Source: an uncultured Oscillochloris sp.
GTDB lineage: Bacteria; Chloroflexota; Chloroflexia; Chloroflexales; Chloroflexaceae
Assembly: GCA_903877345.1 (NCBI GenBank)
Contig: CAIRDL010000105.1
Location: forward strand, 1-8,729
Direction of reading: 5' to 3'
Length of the DNA: 8,729 bases
The translations under genes and the position numbers were made by a program. Numbering within the stretch: the stretch's first letter is position 1; each line of letters starts with the position of its first letter. Below, piece by piece: positions 1 through 6,348 of this stretch. Under the pieces are notes generated by a model. The model had not been told where the DNA came from. It saw only the letters and a program-made list of their open reading frames with translations, and made no database searches.

Positions 1-29
1 CTACTACGAACCGTACAGACGGTAAAGCT
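1..29. repeat. 29-nt dispersed repeat, copy A
   Basis: These 29 bases recur without a mismatch at 2305-2333. The unit begins CTACTACGAACC and ends GGTAAAGCT, and contains a small hairpin (ACCGT at 10-14, loop ACAG, ACGGT at 19-23). The window edge cuts whatever lies to the left, so this may be one end of the larger element seen at 2246-2333. Both copies are intergenic: this one is downstream of the anchored-protein gene, the other is upstream of proS. Confidence 0.9.
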
Positions 30-30
30 C

Positions 31-92
31 GATTGCACCAAAGGCACAAAGGCGCTGCGTAGTGCAATCTGCAGTCTACAATCTACAATCTT
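31..92. repeat. Short-period repeats and inverted repeat at the 3' end of the anchored-protein gene
   Basis: Three patterns are packed here. GATTGCAC (31-38) is the exact reverse complement of GTGCAATC (62-69), giving an 8-bp stem. Inside the loop an octamer is doubled: CAAAGGCA (39-46) then CAAAGGCG (47-54). From 65 to 92 there are four consecutive heptads: CAATCTG, CAGTCTA, CAATCTA, CAATCTT. The stop codon of the neighbouring gene (83-85, minus strand) lies inside the heptad run, so the repeat supplies the last codons of that protein. I see no T-run that would make the stem a standard terminator. Confidence 0.75.
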
Positions 93-718
93 CCCCGCCG
101 CAACGCCAGCCCCGCCCCGACCAACACCGTACCGAGGAGCAACCAGGGCCAATTGGTCGCGCCGTGCCCCCCGGTCACGGGCAGCGTGGCGGGCACAACT
201 GGCGTGGCGCTTGGTGTTGGGGGAACCGTCGTAGGCGCGTTTACCGTCGGCTGCACCGGGGCTGGGCTAAAAAAGAAGAGGTGCTGCACCACCGTTTGCC
301 CTGCCGCCACCGTCACCGTCACCGGCCCTTGGGCCGCCGTCCCTTGCGCTACTGTCGGCATCAACGTCACCACATAACGCCCCGGCACAAGGCCGTTCAC
401 GTCGTAGTTGCCGTTACTGTCCGTCAGCAGTTCGTGCGTACCGACCGAGACCATCACCCCAGGTGTCGGCATGCCTGTTCGCTGGTCAATCACCGTCCCA
501 GTGATGCGACCAGGCGGTGGCACGGGCGTAGGGCGCGGCGCATGATACGCTGGCTCCGGGGTAGCCGTGGCAATTGCGGTAGTCGCCAGCGTCGGACGGG
601 GCGGCATGGGTTGGGCGCGGGTCGTGTTGCCTCCGGTTGGCCCAAAGAGGGCAAACACTGTCAGCAGCAGGGTCGCCCCGCAAGCGAACAGGAACCGACG
701 AAGTGCGCGTGCGTGCAT
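83..718 (-). CDS. Secreted LPXTG-like anchored protein with carboxypeptidase-regulatory-like domain
   Basis: This is a 211-residue exported protein of unknown specific role. Residues 1-35 look like a signal peptide, with basic RALRR then a hydrophobic stretch at about 9-26. A Pro/Thr/Ala-rich linker (36-69) follows. Residues 70-150 fit a CarboxypepD_reg/CnaB-like beta-sandwich, including GxVxDxxTGxPxPGVxVSV, TDSNGNYDVNGLVPGRYVV and a closing VTVAAGQTVV. A second Pro/Thr-rich linker (151-177) leads to LPVTGG (179-184), a hydrophobic segment (about 189-206) and a basic RRGR tail, the layout of a sortase signal. I chose the ATG at 718 over an upstream start at 787 because the longer form would overlap proS and AGAGGA (724-729) lies 5 bases ahead of 718. 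The gap to the proS stop is 11 bases, so the two are probably co-transcribed. No sortase is visible here, so the C-terminus could act only as a membrane anchor. Confidence 0.8.
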   Translation of the reverse strand: MHARALRRFLFACGATLLLTVFALFGPTGGNTTRAQPMPPRPTLATTAIATATPEPAYHAPRPTPVPPPGRITGTVIDQRTGMPTPGVMVSVGTHELLTDSNGNYDVNGLVPGRYVVTLMPTVAQGTAAQGPVTVTVAAGQTVVQHLFFFSPAPVQPTVNAPTTVPPTPSATPVVPATLPVTGGHGATNWPWLLLGTVLVGAGLALRRGRL

Positions 719-723
719 AGGCT

Positions 724-729
724 TCCTCT
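724..729 (-). promoter_or_regulatory. Ribosome binding site of the anchored-protein gene
   Basis: AGAGGA on the minus strand lies directly after the proS stop codon (730-732) and 5 bases before the ATG at 716-718. It fixes the start at 718 and suggests translational coupling to proS. Confidence 0.7.
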
Positions 730-2172
730 TTAGTATGCCCGTGCAAAAACTACCTGGCGCGTCGTCTCGCGGCCAGTATAGACGCACCGCCCAGGGGCGT
801 TGGCTTGCTCCAGGGGGAGACAGCGAATGGTTGCCCGCGTCTCCTCCTGGATGCGCTGCTCATCCTCAGTCGTTCCGTCCCAATACGCCCAAGCGAACCC
901 ACGCTCAACCTGCTGCTTCAACTCGGCGTAGGTGCTGACGAAGGCGCTATGCTCAGTGCGGAAGGCCAAGGCGCGCTGGTACAGACTGGCCTGAATCTCG
1001 TCGAGCAGAGCGATGATGCGCTCGGTCAGCCCATCTTGGGGGACAAAGCTCTTGCCTGCTCGGCCCGGCACATCGCGGCGGGCCAGGGCCACGCTGCCTT
1101 TCGCGACATCCTTGGGGCCAACCTCGACCCGCACCGGGACGCCCTTGATTTCCCACTCGTTAAACTTGAACCCCGGCGTCACATGGTCGCGGTCATCTAT
1201 CTTAAAGCGCAGGCGACCCGCCCATGCCGCCGTGAGTTGCGTGACCGCCGCCATCACCAGGCCGCGCTCCTCGTCATTTTTGTAAATCGGCACCACGACG
1301 ACCTGCGTTGGGGCGAGGCGCGGTGGCAGCACCAAACCCTCATCGTCGGAGTGGGTCATAATCAAGGCCCCGATGAGGCGCGTACTCACGCCCCAACTGG
1401 TCGTCCAACAATGCTGCACGGTATTGTGCTGGTCGGTATAGGTGATGCCAAAGGCTTTCGCGAAGTTCTGGCCCAAGTTGTGGGACGTACCCGCCTGGAG
1501 GGCGCGCCCGTCCTGCATCATCGCCTCGATGCAGTAGGAGCGCAGCGCACCGGGGAACTTCTCCTTCTCGGTCTTGAGTCCGCGCAGCACCGGCACAGCC
1601 ATTACCTGTTCGGCAAAATCGGCATACACGTCATACAGAATCTTGAGTGTCTCTGCCTCGGCTTCGGCTTCGGTGGCGTGGGCGGTGTGGCCTTCTTGCC
1701 AAATAAACTCGGCGGTACGCAAAAAGGGGCGCGTGCGCAGTTCCCAGCGCATCACATTGCACCACTGGTTGTAGAGCACCGGGAGGTCACGGTACGAGCG
1801 GATCCATTTTGCATAAAAATAGCCAATGATCGTCTCGCTGGTCGGGCGGATGACATAAGGCTCGGCAAGTTCTTCGCCACCAGCGCGGGTAACTTCGGCC
1901 ACCTCAGGGGCAAACCCATCCACATGCTCAGCTTCGCGCAGCAAAAAGCTTTTCGGGATCAACAAGGGAAACTGGACATTGGCGTGGCCCGTCGCCTTAA
2001 TCCGGTCATCAAGCTGGCGCTGCATCAACTCCCAAATCGCCCATCCGGTAGGCTTAAAGACGATGCAACCGCGCACCACCTCGGCCACCTCAGCCATATC
2101 GGCTTCGCGCACAATATCGAGATACCACTGGTTATAGTCCGTGGCCCGCGTGGTAATCACATCTTTGGGCAT
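730..2172 (-). CDS. proS: Prolyl-tRNA synthetase, archaeal/eukaryotic-like short type
   Basis: This class II enzyme charges tRNA-Pro with proline in the cytoplasm. The 480-residue length and lack of an editing insertion between motifs 2 and 3 match the archaeal/eukaryotic-like ProRS form found in some bacteria. Visible are the motif 1 region (about 35-75), the TSE proline-binding loop (111-113), motif 2 (RTRPFLRTAEFIWQEGHTAH, 146-165), GTSHNLGQNFA (228-238), motif 3 (about 261-288, GVSTRLIGAL to PPRLAP), an anticodon-binding domain (about 289-395) and the C-terminal domain ending in the characteristic Tyr (FARAY, 476-480). The C-terminal zinc site is degraded: the usual Cys-x4-Cys and Cys-x2-Cys positions read D432, D437, C463 and T466. 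The ATG at 2172 is preferred to a GTG at 2217 because AGGAG lies 5 bases upstream of it and the protein then begins at the family's usual point. Confidence 0.96.
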   Translation of the reverse strand: MPKDVITTRATDYNQWYLDIVREADMAEVAEVVRGCIVFKPTGWAIWELMQRQLDDRIKATGHANVQFPLLIPKSFLLREAEHVDGFAPEVAEVTRAGGEELAEPYVIRPTSETIIGYFYAKWIRSYRDLPVLYNQWCNVMRWELRTRPFLRTAEFIWQEGHTAHATEAEAEAETLKILYDVYADFAEQVMAVPVLRGLKTEKEKFPGALRSYCIEAMMQDGRALQAGTSHNLGQNFAKAFGITYTDQHNTVQHCWTTSWGVSTRLIGALIMTHSDDEGLVLPPRLAPTQVVVVPIYKNDEERGLVMAAVTQLTAAWAGRLRFKIDDRDHVTPGFKFNEWEIKGVPVRVEVGPKDVAKGSVALARRDVPGRAGKSFVPQDGLTERIIALLDEIQASLYQRALAFRTEHSAFVSTYAELKQQVERGFAWAYWDGTTEDEQRIQEETRATIRCLPLEQANAPGRCVYTGRETTRQVVFARAY

Positions 2173-2177
2173 GGTCG

Positions 2178-2182
2178 CTCCT
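2178..2182 (-). promoter_or_regulatory. Ribosome binding site of proS
   Basis: AGGAG on the minus strand, 5 bases before the ATG at 2170-2172. It decides the start in favour of the 480-residue product. Confidence 0.75.
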
Positions 2183-2245
2183 GGTAGAAAATAGCCGCTA
2201 GAAGCCTTCTTCAGCACGCTGCGCCACTGGTCGCTCTAGCTTGTG

Positions 2246-2333
2246 ACGGCTCGTAGTAGGGGCTTTTTAGTCCCGTGCAAGGCTTTGTAACGCGGCTGAA
2301 GCCGCTACTACGAACCGTACAGACGGTAAAGCT
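2246..2333. repeat. Structured intergenic repeat element upstream of proS
   Basis: Within the 216-base gap between the mutase stop and the proS start, 2246-2259 (ACGGCTCGTAGTAG) is complementary at 13 of 14 positions to 2305-2318. The single mismatch becomes a G-U pair in a minus-strand transcript. Two smaller hairpins sit inside: GGGGCT-TTTT-AGTCCC (2259-2274) and GCGGCTGAAGCCGC (2292-2305). The right arm continues into the 29-nt repeat (2305-2333), which holds its own hairpin: ACCGT (2314-2318), ACAG, ACGGT (2323-2327). That hairpin competes with the outer stem for 2314-2318. The element would be transcribed as leader RNA of proS, or as the mutase-proS spacer if they share a transcript. I see no convincing promoter, T-box or T-run terminator in this gap. 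Confidence 0.75.
2305..2333. repeat. 29-nt dispersed repeat, copy B
   Basis: Identical base for base to positions 1-29. It forms the right arm of the inverted repeat at 2246-2318 and contains the ACCGT-ACAG-ACGGT hairpin. Identity ends exactly at the next base (G here, C in copy A). Confidence 0.9.
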
Positions 2334-2388
2334 GAAACCGTTCAACCAAATGCGCTGCATCCTGTTGCGACCAATTCTGAGGCTTGGC

Positions 2389-3738
2389 CTACCCGTGAAT
2401 AATCGCCAGGACTTCGTCGCGCTTTGCCGCCATCTCTTCGGGCGAGGCGACGGACTCGAGGTTCAGGCGGATGAGTGGCTCGGTGTTGGAGCCGCGCACG
2501 TTGAAGTGCCACGTCGCGTAGCTTACCGAGACGCCGTCCAAGCGTTCGACTTTACCGTCGGCGTAGCGCGTGGCGAGTGCTTCGAGCCGTCCCTGTACGT
2601 CGTCCACCTTCGAGTTGATTTCACCCGAGATAAAGTATTTCGCCTCCAACGCCTTGAGCAGATCACTCATTTTTATCCCGCGCTTCGCCAGCATTTCCAT
2701 CAGCAAGAGCGAAGGCAGCAGGCCCGAATCGGCGTAGTAGAAATCCTTGAAGTAGTAATGCCCCGTCACCTCACCGGCGTACACGGCGTCTTCGTGGGCC
2801 ATGCGGCGCTTGATAAAGGCGTGACCTACGCGCTCCATCAGTGGGATGCCGCCCTGCGCGGAGATCATGTCCGGCACCGCCCACGAGGCGCGTACATCGT
2901 AGAGAATCTTCGCGGCGGGGTAGCGCTCAAGCAGGTACTGGCCCATAATCGCCGTCAGGAAATCGCCAGGGATGAACGCGCCCCGGTCATCAATGGCGAA
3001 GAAGCGGTCGCCATCACCATCGAAAAGGAAGCCGATGTCGAAACCTTCGGCGATCACGCGGGCCTGGAGTTCGGCCCGGTTCTCGGGTTGCAACGGGTCG
3101 AGGCCGTGGTTGGGTAAGTTGCCGTCGGGGTCGAGGTACATGCCCACAAACTCAATCGGCAGGCGGCTGTAAATGGCTTGGAGGGCCGGGCCAACCATGC
3201 CGTTGCCGGTGTCGGCGATGACCTTGAGTTTCCGCCCTTGAAGCGCCTCACCATCAATCAGCGTCAGCACCTGGGCGACGAAGCGCTCGTTGAAGTCGTG
3301 GGGCGTGATGGTGCCTTTGCGTGTTGCGGTGGCGAAGGCTTCACTCTCGACCAGGTGGCGCAAATCCTGAATGCCCTCATCGCCGCTGAGCAAATAGGGC
3401 ATCTGGCGCACCATTTTGAAGCCGCTGTACTGCTTCGGGTTGTGCGAGGCTGTCACCATCATGCCGGGTAGCCCGAGGGTCGAACAGGCGAAGTAATACT
3501 GGTCGGTGCTAACCATGCCAATGTCAACCACATCGGCCCCTTGGTCGGTGATGCCCCGCGTGACCGCCGCGAACATCGCTGGCCCCGAGAGGCGCATGTC
3601 ACGCCCGACGATGACGGTGTTCACGCCCAGAAAGCTTACGAACGCCCGCCCAATCAGGTAGCCGACTTCCTCATTGAGTTCGGTCGGGTAGATGCCTCGA
3701 ATATCGTAGGCTTTGAAAATCCCTGGATTGACTTGCAT
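2389..3738 (-). CDS. Phosphomannomutase/phosphoglucomutase family enzyme (alpha-D-phosphohexomutase)
   Basis: This cytoplasmic enzyme interconverts hexose 1-phosphate and 6-phosphate, feeding nucleotide-sugar synthesis for envelope glycans or glycolipids. The 449-residue length is normal for the bacterial PMM/PGM group. All four signature loops are present: the phosphoserine loop TASHNPK (96-102, catalytic S98), the magnesium loop DGDGDR (240-245), the sugar-specificity loop GEVTGHYYF (322-330) and the phosphate-binding loop RGSNTEPLIR (415-424). The N-terminal YDIRG (11-15) is typical. The sugar loop is GEVTGH rather than the common GEMSGH; whether mannose or glucose phosphate is preferred cannot be read from sequence, so I give no symbol. 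GAGGAG (3745-3750) lies 6 bases before the ATG. The gene follows the acyltransferase after 21 bases, so the two are probably in one operon. Confidence 0.93.
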   Translation of the reverse strand: MQVNPGIFKAYDIRGIYPTELNEEVGYLIGRAFVSFLGVNTVIVGRDMRLSGPAMFAAVTRGITDQGADVVDIGMVSTDQYYFACSTLGLPGMMVTASHNPKQYSGFKMVRQMPYLLSGDEGIQDLRHLVESEAFATATRKGTITPHDFNERFVAQVLTLIDGEALQGRKLKVIADTGNGMVGPALQAIYSRLPIEFVGMYLDPDGNLPNHGLDPLQPENRAELQARVIAEGFDIGFLFDGDGDRFFAIDDRGAFIPGDFLTAIMGQYLLERYPAAKILYDVRASWAVPDMISAQGGIPLMERVGHAFIKRRMAHEDAVYAGEVTGHYYFKDFYYADSGLLPSLLLMEMLAKRGIKMSDLLKALEAKYFISGEINSKVDDVQGRLEALATRYADGKVERLDGVSVSYATWHFNVRGSNTEPLIRLNLESVASPEEMAAKRDEVLAIIHG

Positions 3739-3744
3739 GAGAAA

Positions 3745-3750
3745 CTCCTC
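3745..3750 (-). promoter_or_regulatory. Ribosome binding site of the hexose-phosphate mutase gene
   Basis: GAGGAG on the minus strand, 6 bases before the ATG at 3736-3738, inside the 21-base gap after the acyltransferase stop codon. Confidence 0.75.
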
Positions 3751-3759
3751 AAAGCGGCT

Positions 3760-5331
3760 CTAGAACAGCGATTTCCGGCTTGCCAATTGCGCCTCAATCG
3801 TGGTCTGGATGGTGTTGCGTACCATTTCGGTCAGGCCAAGCACGGTGAGCGGATCGTCGGCCTCGGCAGGGTCGTACATGTCGGTGCGGAGCGGCTCGCC
3901 GAAGGTGATGCTCCAGCGTGTCGGTAGCGGGATGAGACCGAGGGGGCCGAGCCAGGGGAAGAAGGGCGTGAGGGGGAAATAGGGCGTGCCAATCAGGCGG
4001 GCGACTGGTTCGGCGTTCGCCAGCATGGGGTAAATTTCTTCGGCCCCCACGACGGAGACCGGGATGATGGGCGCATGAGCGCGAATGGCGGCTTGCACGA
4101 AGCCGCCGCGCCCAAAACGCGCCAGTTTGTAGCGGTCTTTGTAGAGCTTGCCGACGCCTTTGAGACCCTCGGGGAAGACGCAGACCAGTTCGTCGTTGCT
4201 GAGCAGGCGCACGGCGTTTTCGGGTAGGCCCGGCACTTGGCCGAGGGATGCCAGGGCCGGGGCGACAAAGGGCAGCGTGCTGAACCAGTGCAGGTGCAGG
4301 CTACGGATGACGCGCTCGGTGTGGGCCGGGTGGTCTTCGAGCAGCGCCGCCGCGATCATCGCTCCGTCCCAAGGCAAAACCCCGCTATGGTTTGACACCA
4401 ACAGCGCTCGGCCTTCACCGGGGACGTTGGCGAGCCCTTCGGTGGTGACGCGCCACCATGTACGGTACATGAAGTTGAGCAGCGGCCGAATGGCTTCAAT
4501 CAGTTCGCGGTCCATGCCGTAGGGGTCGGTGGTGTACTGGCCGTTCATGCGGCGCTTGAAAAAGCCGAAAAGTTCGTCGGCTTGGTAGCGCAACACGATC
4601 CCGATCCCTTTCCAGAAATCGGGGTCGAGGTAGTCGCGCAGATCAATGCCATGCAACAACTTCGTGACGTGATCGGCTTGCTCTTCGGTCATGCGGCGCA
4701 GGTTGTCGCCAATGAGTTTGAGTGTGCCAGCGGCCATTTCGCCCATCACGGCGTTCTGGGCGTTGCCGTGGGAAGCGATGGTGCGGACTTCGATCTCGGC
4801 ATCGTAGAGCGTTGACGCAGTCGAGCCGGCGATGGGAAGTTCGTCGGTGGACGGCACCTCGACGGCTTGGTCGCTCCAGAGGGAGGTGAAAATGGGCTTT
4901 GGGCGGATGGAGATCTCTTCGGGCGCGGCGCTGCCCCCGATGGGGATGTCCTGCGTGAAGGCGGGCGCGGCGGGGCTGTCGCCAATGGGAAGGTCAAACT
5001 CAAAAACGGGAGCCACCGCCGGGGTTGCACCGCCCGCCGTGCGCATGTCCGGCTCAACAAAATGGGCTGCAAGATCCTCATGTGGGATGTCCGGCTCAAC
5101 AACGAGCGCCACTGCCGGGGTTGTATCGCCCGCCGTGCGCATGTCCGATTCAACAACAAGCGGCGCGTTGGGCGAAGCTGGAGCAGCGGTGTGGGGCGCG
5201 GTTGCCGGGTGCGGTGCCTTGCGGCCCTTCGGCTTGTGCTTCGTGTGGACGGGTGTAGCGGAACTGGCGGGCGTGGTAGGCGTGGCAGGCGTCTCAGTGG
5301 GCAGCTCAGTCGGGCTGAGTTCGTCGCTCAT
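3760..5331 (-). CDS. Lysophospholipid acyltransferase family protein (PlsC-like) with long repetitive N-terminal extension
   Basis: The C-terminal part (about 275-523) is a membrane-associated acyltransferase of the LPLAT/PlsC superfamily, which moves an acyl chain from acyl-CoA or acyl-ACP to a glycerolipid or glycolipid hydroxyl. The catalytic motif is SNHSGVLPWDGAM (313-325; H315 and D322, spaced HX6D rather than PlsC's HX4D). VFPEGLKGVGK (385-395) is the glycine-containing substrate motif, and PIIPVSVVGAEEIYP (421-435) a later conserved block. Residues 195-285 are a helical region with a DPYGMD block (269-274). Residues 1-190 are low-complexity Pro/Ala/Thr-rich with a basic patch (KHKPKGRK, 31-38) and about six degenerate acidic repeats such as VVESDMRTAG and VVEPDIPHED. 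The exact acceptor is unknown. It starts 6 bases after the SDR stop; AAGGAG (5342-5347) lies within the SDR's last codons, so translation is probably coupled. Confidence 0.88.
   Translation of the reverse strand: MSDELSPTELPTETPATPTTPASSATPVHTKHKPKGRKAPHPATAPHTAAPASPNAPLVVESDMRTAGDTTPAVALVVEPDIPHEDLAAHFVEPDMRTAGGATPAVAPVFEFDLPIGDSPAAPAFTQDIPIGGSAAPEEISIRPKPIFTSLWSDQAVEVPSTDELPIAGSTASTLYDAEIEVRTIASHGNAQNAVMGEMAAGTLKLIGDNLRRMTEEQADHVTKLLHGIDLRDYLDPDFWKGIGIVLRYQADELFGFFKRRMNGQYTTDPYGMDRELIEAIRPLLNFMYRTWWRVTTEGLANVPGEGRALLVSNHSGVLPWDGAMIAAALLEDHPAHTERVIRSLHLHWFSTLPFVAPALASLGQVPGLPENAVRLLSNDELVCVFPEGLKGVGKLYKDRYKLARFGRGGFVQAAIRAHAPIIPVSVVGAEEIYPMLANAEPVARLIGTPYFPLTPFFPWLGPLGLIPLPTRWSITFGEPLRTDMYDPAEADDPLTVLGLTEMVRNTIQTTIEAQLASRKSLF
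5011..5154 (-). repeat. In-frame imperfect repeat encoding the acyltransferase N-terminal extension
   Basis: Bases 5011-5058 and 5107-5154 are near-identical copies, 96 bases (32 codons) apart, encoding VEPDMRTAGGATPAVA (92-107) and VESDMRTAGDTTPAVA (60-75). A partial third copy at 5087-5103 repeats TGTCCGGCTCAACAA from 5047-5061. Because the DNA is repeated as well as the protein, the copies arose by relatively recent in-frame duplication. Confidence 0.8.
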
Positions 5332-5337
5332 GGAAAG

Positions 5338-6327
5338 TTAGCTCCTTCGAGCGAGGAAGGCCCGCAGGGCTTCCTCAGTAGTTTCGCGGTGTTCAACCGC
5401 TTGGTCGTTCGCGTTGAGCGCTTGGAGGGCGGCGGAGGCGGTGTGGGTTGGTGCCCAGCCCAACTCGTTGCGGGCCTTCGTCGTATCGGTGACGCAGCTA
5501 TGGCGCAGAAAGCTCGGCTCGAAGGGCCAAAGCCCCAGGGCATCGCGGCTGCCCAGCGCTAACGCCAGGGAGACCACGGGTTCGAGGACGAGCTTGGGCT
5601 GCTTGCCAACGAGCTTGATGGCTTGGGAGAGGCAAAGGGTTTCGTCAGCCGCCAGATTGAAGGCGCCGCATGTCGGGGCGAGGGCGGCCAAGGCAAAACC
5701 CGCGACGGCATCATCAAGGTGCAAAAATTGCAGACACGGGTCAAACCCGACCAACATATGCGGCTCGGTTTGAGTAAGGTAATCAATGATCGGCGACCAA
5801 GCCCCAAGGAGCGAGGCGCAGCGCAGCGGCACAATGCACAAAGCGGGGTGCTGGAGGGCAAAATCGGTCAGGAACTGCTCGACCTCGGTGTAGTCGCGGA
5901 TGACACTCGGGGCGTGGCTGCGGGCGATGGGGCGAGTCTCGGTGATCAGGGATGGGTTAAGGGGATTGGCCCCATAGACCGCCGTGTGGCTCTGCACGAG
6001 GACGCGGCGCACCCGCGAGCCGACGCAGGCACCGAGGAGTTCCATCGAACCGAGGACATTCTGCTGAACGGCATCTTCGCGACTGGCAATGGGGCTTTCG
6101 GCACCGGCGAAGGCGAGGTGGATGACGACATCAATTTGTTCGATGCGTAGTAACTCGCGGAGTTGGCGACCGCTTAGGCGGGCCGTGAGATACTCGGCGC
6201 GGCCAACCGGAGCGGAGGGCGTGGTGCGTCCGAGGCCGATGATCGTCACCGTAGGGTTGGCACTAAGCGCCTGAGCGATCTTCGCACCGAAGAGGCCATC
6301 AATTCCATTGATAAAAACCCTGGTCAT
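5338..6327 (-). CDS. Atypical NAD(P)-dependent epimerase/dehydratase family protein (extended SDR)
   Basis: A Rossmann-fold protein of 329 residues, normal for an extended SDR. The nucleotide-binding motif is NGIDGLFG (7-14, GxxGxxG). VVIHLAFAG (67-75) matches the central DxVIHLA strand and VQSHTAVYG (111-119) the catalytic-serine strand. The active-site pair appears lost: where relatives read YxRDK or YARDxxEVE, this protein reads SVIRDYTEVE (141-150), putting V142 at the Tyr position and Y146 at the Lys position. Either the sugar or lipid redox chemistry is altered or the protein binds rather than converts substrate. I chose the ATG at 6327 over a TTG at 6348 because AAAGG (6338-6342) lies 10 bases upstream and the product then starts directly at the Rossmann strand. 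It is followed 6 bases later by the acyltransferase, a pairing I also recall in actinobacteria. Confidence 0.85.
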   Translation of the reverse strand: MTRVFINGIDGLFGAKIAQALSANPTVTIIGLGRTTPSAPVGRAEYLTARLSGRQLRELLRIEQIDVVIHLAFAGAESPIASREDAVQQNVLGSMELLGACVGSRVRRVLVQSHTAVYGANPLNPSLITETRPIARSHAPSVIRDYTEVEQFLTDFALQHPALCIVPLRCASLLGAWSPIIDYLTQTEPHMLVGFDPCLQFLHLDDAVAGFALAALAPTCGAFNLAADETLCLSQAIKLVGKQPKLVLEPVVSLALALGSRDALGLWPFEPSFLRHSCVTDTTKARNELGWAPTHTASAALQALNANDQAVEHRETTEEALRAFLARRS

Positions 6328-6348
6328 AGAATGTTTGCCTTTAGACAA

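Noticed and set aside
62..733. 223-codon plus-strand frame rich in Arg and His
   Set aside because: It is antisense to the anchored-protein gene, which has a signal peptide, beta domain and LPVTGG tail. The plus-strand translation has no recognisable domain.
805..2187. 460-codon plus-strand open frame opposite proS
   Set aside because: It lies entirely antisense to a well-supported ProRS, its translation resembles no family I recognise, and long antisense frames are expected in GC-rich coding DNA.
2173..2388. T-box or other tRNA-responsive leader before proS
   Set aside because: I see no T-box consensus (such as TGGNACCGCG) and no T-run terminator. The structure here is explained by the repeat element.
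4867..5562. Plus-strand frame across the acyltransferase/SDR junction
   Set aside because: It is a Gly/Arg-rich composition artefact antisense to two supported genes and their shared Shine-Dalgarno region.
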